DNA from: G965212025 sp965215765
GTDB lineage: Bacteria; Pseudomonadota; Gammaproteobacteria; Poriferisulfidales; Oxydemutatoraceae
Length of the DNA: 64,000 nt
NCBI GenBank assembly: GCA_965215765.1
Contig: OZ244118.1
Span: forward strand, 2,480,001 to 2,544,000
Direction of reading: 5' to 3'
Positions 45,388-55,400 of the stretch are shown here, in pieces; positions within the stretch are counted from its first letter, which is position 1; every line of letters begins with the position of its first letter. The translations under genes were made by a program, and so were the position numbers. A model generated the notes under the pieces. The model was given only the letters and a program-made list of their open reading frames with translations. It was not told where the DNA came from and searched no databases.

Positions 45388-45723
45388 TTACTCTCTGATG
45401 TCCCAGCACGGCTGTACGCAGGCAGGATACAGAGTTCGAGTGGCTTCCCGGGCATTCCTCCCCTCCGAAAAGGGATGGGACGCGAAGCCTTGTTCTGCCA
45501 GAGATTCCTGATCCTGTCCGAAAACGAATGAACTCGACGTGATGATGGATACACCCACCACGAGCAAGTGCGAAGCCTTGTTCTGATCCAGAGATTCCTG
45601 ATCCTGTCCGAAAACGAATGAACTCGACGTGATGATGGATACACCCACCACGAGCAAGTACTTCAGCCAGACACGGCTGCCGGAAATCTGCGCATCCGGA
45701 AATCTGAAATCTGCTTTTTTCAT
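45388..45723 (-). CDS. Mini-ORF D5 (promoter-proximal) with an in-frame 90-bp internal duplication
   Basis: 111 residues. The segment from LLVVGVSIITSS through FVFGQDQESL occurs twice, joined by DQNKASH, so the hydrophobic core of the signal peptide is doubled. At DNA level the repeat lies in about 45483-45660. The frame is preserved. Two hydrophobic segments could make this copy a membrane-anchored or poorly processed form. The tail is ACVQPCWDIRE. Confidence 0.5.
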   Translation of the reverse strand: MKKADFRFPDAQISGSRVWLKYLLVVGVSIITSSSFVFGQDQESLDQNKASHLLVVGVSIITSSSFVFGQDQESLAEQGFASHPFSEGRNAREATRTLYPACVQPCWDIRE

Positions 45724-45913
45724 TGTGAATGCTTAGGAGCCATGCGGGCGGAGAAAAGAGAGCCTGACCACCCTGAGACATAAAATTCCCTGCACCACAT
45801 TCGCTATCTGTTCTCCATGGCTGACGCACTGAGCACTCCTCTGGCTCTGACCTTCACTCACTCTCTGATGTCCCAGTACGGCTGTACGCGCCGAAAAATC
45901 ACTTAGTGGGTTA

Positions 45914-45942
45914 ATTGTACAAAATAACGCCCAATCCGGCAA
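45914..45942 (-). promoter_or_regulatory. Sigma70-like promoter of unit D
   Basis: TTGCCG (45937-45942), 17 bp, TACAAT (45914-45919). The predicted transcript passes through five mini-ORFs, about 2.1 kb, before reaching gene D. Confidence 0.75.
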
Positions 45943-46439
45943 ATTATTATTAAGAAGATACCGACCCCATCCGACCGGAAAACCCCGAAAACAGTGCCAA
46001 GGCGTACTGTCATATTTGTGAGCTTTTAGGTCTGCAAGGGGGTGAATCAGTGGCAATAGTCGGCACTGCGACTTCTTGTTTTTAACCGCGAAAAACATGA
46101 AAGTTGGTATTTGCAATTCGTATGATTTCAGTTTTGGGGCAGCTTCCAAAGTTCACCAAAAGCCCCAATTCAAGACCTGTTGTTTTAAGACAATTCAATA
46201 GCTGTGCCTCATGTTCATCAGTAATGTTTGTCATGGCAGATAAGGTCAGGCTTATGGACTTGCTTTAAAGGTTCACCCTCTGTGCCTTGAAAGGAATGCC
46301 CCTTATGGAAAACTCATTCTCCGGACACTCCTGGCACACTGCCTCAAGTAAGCCACACCTCATTTCCCTGAATCGCATGGCATTCATCAGGAAACAAAAC
46401 TTCTCGTGCTTTTCGCGGTTGTTAAATTCGTGTATGCCC
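45943..46439. other. Spacer between genes E and D (type I, short)
   Basis: About 500 bp with the type I text, including the TTGGGGC/GCCCCAA inverted repeat, and a single copy of the 182-bp repeat ending at gene E. No gene supported. A minus-strand frame that crosses the promoter into the leader (45733-46149) is not conserved as coding. Confidence 0.65.
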
Positions 46440-49400
46440 TCAGCGAACCATACCGCCCAAGAACGCTCTCAGGCGCAATTTCTTGACGTGATGCGGGCCG
46501 GGTCTCGGCGTTGTCGGGATCTCGGGATCCCAGTTGATAAATTGACTCACTCCTGGCAGCTCAGCCACACCGTCCCGGGGAAATACCCGGACTTCGTACG
46601 CAACACCACCCTGCAGCCCCGTAAATTCCGTCCTGACAGCTCCCCCGGGCGTCGGCATCGCAACAGACTGTTCCTCTATCAGTTCTCCGTACGAAAGCAG
46701 TTGTACCCGATACCCCAAGCCGAGCAATATTCCGTCAACCGGGGCTCCGAAATCAGCATGATCCGCAGTGCGTCCATAGCCATCATTTCCCGAATACTGC
46801 AAGTGTACCTGCACACGACCATTCGCCTTGTGCATCAACTGCATGGCCAATGTTCCCTCAAGAACGTTGAGCAAAGTAAATGTTGCCGTGCTTGTCGCGC
46901 CCGTTCCGGCGCGGTTGATTGCCCGGAGCAAATAGCGTATCTGCTCTCCTCCTGCGTGCTTCTTGCGCAACTGCACCAAGGCATGTCCTGACAACACATA
47001 AGAAGTGGCGGTTCCCGCAACGGGGTAGCTTTTTCCGTCCACAAAAAGCTGGTAGCTGTCTATCGTCGCCCCGTTGCTGCTCGCCGCTTCCCAACTCAGG
47101 TTCACCCGGTTTGTGGACTCCCACCTGGCTCGCAAGCCTGAAGGTCTGCCAGGCACCGCTATGGTGCTGAACGCATCCCTGTTTTCGGACGCTTGGGCAG
47201 GCACTCCGGCGCCCGCCCGGTTGCGTGCATAGACCTGTAACGAATAGCTTCTCTTCGGCAGCAAGTCGGTGATCTCAATCTCGGCGTCAAAAGCACCTGC
47301 CGAGAAAAAGGTCTCGGTACTGCGTCCTGCAGCACTCACAATCACCACGTAGCCAAAACCGGAGAGCATGGCACGATCAGGGGAAGTCGCAAGCGCATTG
47401 TCCGCCAAGGAAGCGCAATCGCCATATCCCATGGTTGTCAACACCAGACGCGCAGTGGTTTGACCGGGCACCAGCTCCGTTATCGTTGTCGCGCCCGGAA
47501 GACCGGGCAAATAGAAATGACCGGCTGCCGTATAGCCAGCGACATCTCCGTGTACAGCGCGAAGACGGTACGGGTGGGGGCAAGCCTCTTGCTTGTTTTT
47601 CCGAAACCCGGCCAGAAAATCTCCGTCAAAGTCAAAAGTCGGAGCTGTGACCTCCCGTATTGTTCCTGCCAGTTCAAGTTCGTAGGAATCAACCGCTGAA
47701 CTTCCCGCCGCCCAAGTGAAGCGCAGATGATCCGGAGATTCCCAGCTCACCGCCAAATCAACCGGTGTGGCAGGAATGTCGGCAAGCGCGCGCAGCAAGG
47801 GCAACGTGCGGGTATTACCAAAATGCCAGGCTCCCGGTTCCCAGCCGGCATAAGTCGTGGCATCTGCACATCTCTGCCCCACCGCAGTCGGGCAACGCAG
47901 TTGGGTCAGAGTGCGAGGTGAACTGCTGCCCGTTAAGCCATTGCCCACCAAAGATGCCTGTGCAGACACGGGTGCGTAACTGCGATCAATCATCGCATCC
48001 GGAGCAGAATAACCTGCCAGACTCCCGGTGCTGCCCGACTCCCCAACAACCCTGTTCACCGCATAGCTGTCCTGAATGCGGCGGATATTGCTTCCGACCA
48101 ACCCCCCGGTGATGGAGCGACCCCGTACCTCACCGAGTGCATAGCTCGCATGGACAGAACCGGCGTTGATGCCCGCCAGTCCGCCAACACGATCAGCTCC
48201 GCTGACCGACACGTCGGCATAGCTGTAGGCAATGGTGCTTCCGCTGTAGCCGACCAAGCCGCCGACGCGCGAGCCGTCCACAGCGATGGCCGAACCTGTC
48301 GCGTAACAGTGCAAAATCGTGCTTCCCAGACTGTAGCCAACCAGACCGCCGGCATTGCCCCGCCCTTCACCCAAGACGCGCACCGCCGCATCGGCACTGC
48401 TGTACAAAATAGCGGCTCCCAGAGCCAGACCGGCCAGACCACCGGCAGACTCAATCGCGCGTACTTGCGAAGCCCTCACCGTACTGCCCACGACCCGACC
48501 TTTTGCTTTCACATAACCGACCAGACCGCCGACGTATCTGCCCCCGTCGACCTCGGCACTGGCACCACTGTCAACCAGTAATCCTCCGTTGCCACCCGCC
48601 AGCCCGCCAATGTTGACTCCGGCTCTGTTGCCGGAAACCTGTGCAGACCTCACGACGCTGTTCATGACGGTTCCGTCGTTAAAGCCGACCAAAGCTCCGA
48701 CGCTGTTTTTTCCTCTTACCCACGCATCAACGAGCACCACCCCCTTGGCGATCCCGTCTTCTGCAAGTCTGGAGAACAGGCCAATCGTGTTCGTTTCCGG
48801 GCGGTTAATGTACAGATCAGAGATTTCCCGCCCTGCCCCGTCAAAGGTGCCTGAAAAAGGCTCTATCGGATGAAAGCCGGCACCGCCTGACCACCCCCGA
48901 CTCGGGCTGGCGTCAATGTCTGCGACCTGCACATAGTGAGCGTACAGATCAGAGCGCACATCCTGCAGTTGGCACAGCGTGGCAATTTGCCACGGGTTGT
49001 CGCCGCTGCCGTCACCCGATGCACTTTTCAGACCCTTGCGGGCGCATCCCGGAAAGCTGGTCACGACCCGGATCGTTGACGGCGATCCGGTGCCCACCGT
49101 GTTATGGGCGAAGGCTTCCAGCCGATATGCAAAGACACTTTTAAGCTCCGTAAATTCCATCGTGACCGGGCTCAGAGGATTCCCCAGCGGAATGTCGCGT
49201 TCTTCAACCAGCTCCCCGGTCGCATACAGACGTATCCGGTAAGCCAGGTGCAAAGCCATGGCTTCCGCTGACGCTGCGTAATCAGCGTCAACCGGCCTGC
49301 GGCCATAGCCGTCATTGGCCGGGGCTGTAAAGCTGAGTCTCAGCGTGGAAACCCCCGGCACCACGCGCACACCAGTCAGAGAACCGGGAACATCCAGCAG

Positions 49401-52400
49401 GCGCACGGAAACACGGGCAGCTTCGCCAACACCATAAAGGTTGTAGCCGCGAACCGTTAAAAAGAGCGTATTCCCGCCTTCATGACGAGCGCGCAGCTTC
49501 TGCAACCAGTCCGATCCTCCCACGTAGTACAACGATGCGGTTTCCTCAGCAGCGATCGATGGAGCCTCAATCCGGTAAGCGATCAGTTCTCTGGTGTGAA
49601 GCGGAGGCTCCCAACGCAGCAACAAGGAAGACGGGGATTTCCACTGTGCCAGCAGGCGCAAGGGTTTGCCAGGAGTCTCAAAGCCCCGCAGAACCGGCAG
49701 CGTCCTGTAATCGCCAAAGGACCAGATCTCGGCACTCCAGCCTGAGTATGTTGACCTTCCCGCACACGCCAAGCCGGGGGTGGTGGGGCAACGCAGTTGC
49801 TGCAGTGTCCGCAGAAAGTCTGATCCCTGCCCGGTGCCATCTGCCACAAAAGGCACGCTGCCACCATTGCCACCGTTGGCGCGAGGCAACGCTGCTGCGT
49901 AGCTGTCGGTGATGCCTCCCGGACTGCTGCCGGCAAAACTTCCAGACCGTCCGGCTCCGGACACCGATCCTGCCGCATAGCTGCGGCTGACTGTGCCTTG
50001 ATTGTTTGCCACAAGACCCGCAACCAGACCTTTCCCTGTCACAAAGGCTGTTGTGTAACTGTCAGTCACCGAACCCCGGTTGTCTGCGACCAGACCACCC
50101 GCCCGAACTGCTCCTGACACCGAGCCTCCGGCATAGCTTGTATCAATACTCCCGGTTACCAGATTTTTCCCGACCAGACCACCCGCAACCTGAGCTCCCG
50201 GCTCTGTCGTCAGTTGAGCCGCGCTGCCGCTGATCGTGCCTGCGTTGATGCCAACGAGTCCTCCCGCCACTTGCCCGCCAAAAAGTGAGGCCGTCACCCC
50301 GCTGTTCATGATCCTTCCTCCCTCGTTCCTGCCCGCCAGGGCACCCACGTTGACGCTTCCCCAAAGCTGCGCGTTCACCAGCACGACCTGCTGCAACAGA
50401 CCACCCCGAAGCTGCGCAAACATGCCGACATCTTCCAGCGCATCAGAGCGCACCCATAAGTGGAAAATCTGATAACCGGCACCGTCAAGGGAACCGGAAA
50501 AATCGGCGATCGGTGCAAAACCTTCTCCGGCTCGCCAGTTCCGGGATGGACCTGCCTCAATATCGCCTGCCAGCCGGTAGTGAGCTGCAGGTGCAGAACG
50601 AATATCCTGCAATTGGCACAGCGTGGCAATCTGCCAGGGATCACCCTCGCTGCCCGAACCACCTGCCAATGCCACGGCTTCCCCGTCGCACTGCCAGGGA
50701 CGGGTAAATGCCGACAGGAAAAATGACGGCCCTTCTCCAGCCCTGTTATAGGGCGTCGCCACCACTTCATAGCGGCTATCGCTTGCCAGACCCGAAAACT
50801 CCACAGCCACGGATGTTTCGCCGTCTGTGTGTGCAAGCTCCTGTTCCTGCATCAGTTCTTCCCCGGTGTACAGCCGTACCCGGTAGCCCAGACCTGCAGG
50901 AACCCCGACACCCGCATACCCGTAAGCCGGGTCTTCCGGTGATTGGCCGTAGCCGTCGTCAGCCGGAGCCATAAGCGACACACGCAGTGAAAACGCTTGC
51001 GCCGATGCCCGAACGACTGCCAATTTGCCAGGGGTTCTCAGCAGCTCGATCGCAACCGTTGTCGCTTCACTCATGCCATGACGGTTATATCCACGCACGC
51101 TGACTTGCAGGGTGCTGCCCCTATATTCAGAACGGAGGCTTTGCAACAGGTGCCTGCCGAGCGTAAAAGACGCGGATCCCGTTTCCATGGAGTGTCCTGC
51201 CACCTCCACCCAATAGCCGGCGTTCAGGCTTCCTGTTCTCGCGGCTGTCCAGTTCAGTTCCAGTTCACCTTCCAGGTTCCATTTCACCTGTAGGCGCGAA
51301 GGGGAAGAAGGTGGTAGCGGTCGCAGGGCGCGATGAACCGGAAGCGTCTGCCCGTCCCCGAAATACCAGACCTGTGTGTCCCAGCCGGAGTAACTGACTG
51401 CTCCCTGGCACGTGTCTCCCGGCAAAAGGGGGCACTGCAATTGCGCCAGCGTGCGGGAAAAATTGTTTTCTGTGGTGTCATCTCCCCTGCTGCCCACGAG
51501 TTCCAGCGTACTGCTGTCGGCACCCGGCTCCAAGGCGTAATTCGCAACCATATCGGTTCCTTCGGAATGCCCCACCAGCGTACCCTCCTGATTGTTCCCG
51601 CTGACCAGACCAGTCGCATAACTGTCCTCAATCCTGACGTTATAGCTTGTGCTGCTCTCACTGTTTCCCGCCAGCCCGCCTATCTGCGCTTTCCCGCTCA
51701 CCGATCCGGTTGCGTAGCTTTCCCTGAGCCAGGATTCATTGTGTCCCACCAGACCGCCCACTCGCTCATTTCCGCTGACAGCTCCGGTCGCGTGGCTTCT
51801 GAGGATTGACCCTGAACTCATGCCCGCCAGACCTCCCACACGGTTCCCCGCGCCGATAACCGTGCTGTCCGAGTGGCTGTCAACTATGGAATTGGAATTG
51901 TGCTGGCCCACCAGCCCGCCCACATTTTCCGTTCCGCTGACCGCTCCTGCCGAGTAAGAGCCGCTTATAAAACCATAGTTATTACCCACCAGTCCGCCTA
52001 CATATTGATGCCCGCTCACCGTTGACTGCGCATGGCTGTGATAGATCGAAGCATCACTGTCTCCCACCAGTCCACCAACATTGTCTGCTCCGCTCACGCT
52101 TCCTCTCGCGTGCGAACTACGAATCCTCGCGCCCAGGAAGTTTCTGCCCACCAGCCCGCCTATTGTGTTGCCGTGCCCCTGGGAATCAATCGTTCCGACA
52201 ACAGTGGACTCCGAATGGCTGAGCTTGATCAAGCCATGGTTCTCACCTGCCACTCCGCCCACATTTGCCCGTCCGTCTATCAACCCCGACACCGTGCTGA
52301 GCTCGATTAGCCCATGGTTCTCACCTGCCACTCCTCCCACATTTGCCCGTCCGCCTATCAACCCCGACACCGTGCTGAGCTTGATCAAGCCATGGTTCTC

Positions 52401-55400
52401 ACCTGCCACTCCTCCCACACGATCCCGACCGTCTATCAACCCCGTCACCGTGCTGCCCTTGATGCTTCCATTTGCCGCAACGCTTCCTGCCAGGGCTCCT
52501 GTTGCATCTCTGCCCTGCACCGTGACATTCACCAGCACCAGACTTTGCAGGGCACCACCGTTGAGCCTCCCGAACAGCCCGACATAGTCTGTTTGCCCAG
52601 GATTGATCAAAAGACTCAGAATGCTGTGACCACTCCCGTCCAGAGAGCCGGAAAAAGGTTCAATCGGTGCAAAGCCCTTTCCGTCTCGCCACTCGTGGCT
52701 TTGCTTCGCGTCTATATCGTTTGCCAGCCGATAATGCGCTGCCGTGTCGTAACGTATTTCCTGCAACTGGCAAAGTGTGCCAACTTGCCAGGGGTCATCC
52801 TCGCTGCCAGAGCCTGCTGCCGTTATCACCGCTTCCCATGGACACGCGCCAACGTAGGTGAAAACCGGTGCTGCCTCCGTTGGGCTTGCGCCCACTTTGT
52901 TTCTGGCAAACACCCTGACTTCATACCTGGAACCACCTTCCAGGCCTGAAAATTCCACTACGGCCGAGCTTGACCATTCCTGTTGTGTCTTATGCCGATC
53001 TTCTTTCAACAGTCCTTTTGAAAACAGTTGCACGTGATATACAAGATCCAGCGCAACTCCGCCTGCCGGCTTCCCGTACGCGTTGCTGCCTGGAGTGCGT
53101 CCGTAGCCGTCATCAGTTGCCCCGACAATGGTGACCCGTATTGTCGACAGCCCTGAAGCTACCTGGGTCACCACCGCCCCCGGAATTTTCATTAAATGGA
53201 AACTTCCCGACGTTGCATCTCCCGCAATGCCTCCTTTTACGCCGCGTATGGAATAATGGATTTCACTGCCGTTGGCGTAACGCTCACGCAATTTAGCCAT
53301 CAATGTATCGTCAAGCGCGAAACGGGTTCCCTCGGTGTCTCGAATGATTCCGCCCACCTCCACCTCAAAGGAACTCACGGCGGCTCCCCGATGCTCCCAC
53401 TGCAGCGTCAATCCACCTCTCGAATTCCAGTTTGCCCGGACTGCAAGTGGTGCAGCGGGAACATTCGTGAGCACCCGGAGCACGGGCAGCATGCGGGAGT
53501 GCCCGAAATGCCAAATTCGCGGATCCCAACCCAGATACACTCTGGCTGCCCGGCAAAGATTGACGGGATCCATCGGACACTTCATTTGTTCCACAGTGCG
53601 CAAAGCACTGCCCTGTACAGTGCCATCATTCCCGCCCACGAGGCTGTCCACGTCGCCCAGCTTGCTGGCATAGCTGCGAGCTATCGTGCCACTGTTGACC
53701 CCGACCAGTCTGCCCGGCAAATCAGTTCCTTCTACAGCACCAGTGCTATAGGCACTTCTGACCGTACCGCTGTTTTCGCCGACCAGACCGCCTGTCTGGC
53801 TGCCTCCGGTCACTGTGCCTTGTGCGTAGCAGTTACCGATGCTTCCTTTGTTATCGCCGACCAGACCCCCAACCTGGTTCTTTCCACTCACACGTGATCC
53901 CCGGGATACATGGCTACTCACGATCTTGGCGTTGCTCTCGCTCACACCCACCAAGCCCCCAACCCCGGGGGCTGTTCCGACAACCTGGTTAAGCGCGTAA
54001 CTGTCACTGATGGTGCCGCCTAGGTGCAAACCCACCAGACCGCCTGTCTGACTGTCTCCGGTCACTGGACCTCGTGCGTAGCTGTTACTGATGCTTCCCT
54101 TGTTTTCGCCGACCAGACCGCCGACTTGATCCTTCCCACTCACGCGTACTTCCTGGCGTGTATGGCTATTCACAATCCTGGCGTTGCTTTCGTTCACACC
54201 CACCAGACCGCCTGTCTGACTGTCCCCGGTCACTGTGCCTTGTGTGTAGCTGTCACTGATGCTTCCTTTGTTTTCGCCGACCAGACCGCCGACTTGATCC
54301 TTCCCACGCACATGTACTTCCTGACGTGTATGGCTGTTCACAATCCTGGCGTTGCTTTCGTTCACACCCACCAGACCGCCTGTCTGACTGTCCCCGGTCA
54401 CTGCGCCTTGTGTGTAGCTGTCACTGATGGTGCCGCCAAGGTGGCGGCCCACCAGACCGCCTGCCTGATTGATCCCGGACACTGTGCCTTGTGCGTAGCT
54501 GTCACTGATGCTTCCCTTGTTTTCGCCGACCAGACCCCCGACTTGATTCTTTCCACGTACTTTCCCGAATGCTCGGCTGGTCACGATCCTGGCGTTGCCC
54601 TCGCCCACACCCACCAGACCGCCTATCTGACTGTCTCCGGACACTGAACCTTGTGCGTAGCTGTCGCTGATGCTTCCCTTGTTTTCGCCGACCAGACCGC
54701 CTATCTGACTGTCTCCGGACACTGTGCCTTTTGTGTAGCTGTCGCTGATGCTTCCCTTGTTTTCGCCGACCAGACCGCCGACCTTGTTCTTTCCAATCGC
54801 ATTTGATCCCAATTCTGTATAGCTATTCACGATCTTGGCGTTGCTCTCGCTCACACCCACCAAGCCCCCAATCCCGGGGGCTGCTCCGACAACCTTGTTC
54901 TCCGTGTGGCTGCCACTGATGGTGCCGCCAAGGTGCCAACCCACCAGACCACCCACGTACGCGTAGCCCCATATAGAGCCGGTCCCGGTCACATCTCCAT
55001 TCGCATGGCTGGAAGTGACCGAACCCATGTTTTTGCCCACCAGACCGCCGACTTGATTGCCTCCTGTTACTGCCCCAGACGCATGACTGCCCGCAATCGT
55101 GCCACCGTCATTCTGACCCACCAGACCGCCGGCAACCCATCTGTCGCGAGAGTTCTTCCCAACCCTTACCGTTGACGTGCTGTTGCGGATGACACCGCTC
55201 TGATTCAGGCCAACCAGCCCACCGATGGTTCTGCCCCCGTCAACCTTGCCATCAACCTCGCTGTCCTCAATCGTTCCCCGATTGTTCAGCCCAACCAGAG
55301 AACCGACATTCACTCCGCCTTCCGTCAAAAAATCCACCAGCTTCACGCGCTTCAGCAAGCCACCCTGCAGCTTGCCAAACAGCCCTATATTCTCGAGCAC

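Larger units (their letters stand above)
43740..45889 (-). repeat. Five leader-plus-head cassettes upstream of gene D
   Basis: Mini-ORF left ends lie at 43874, 44254, 44634, 45011 and 45388, so spacings are 380, 380, 377 and 377 bp. Units 1 and 3 share MKEAGF heads and ACVQPCW tails; units 2 and 4 share MKKANF heads, FSEVRN and ARVQLYW. The array therefore expanded by a two-unit (about 757-760 bp) duplication. The outer edge is gctgtacgc at 45881-45889. Confidence 0.85.

Noticed and set aside
45733..46149. 138-codon minus-strand ORF spanning the unit D promoter
   Set aside because: It overlaps the -35/-10 boxes and leader, and is not kept open in the other spacers.
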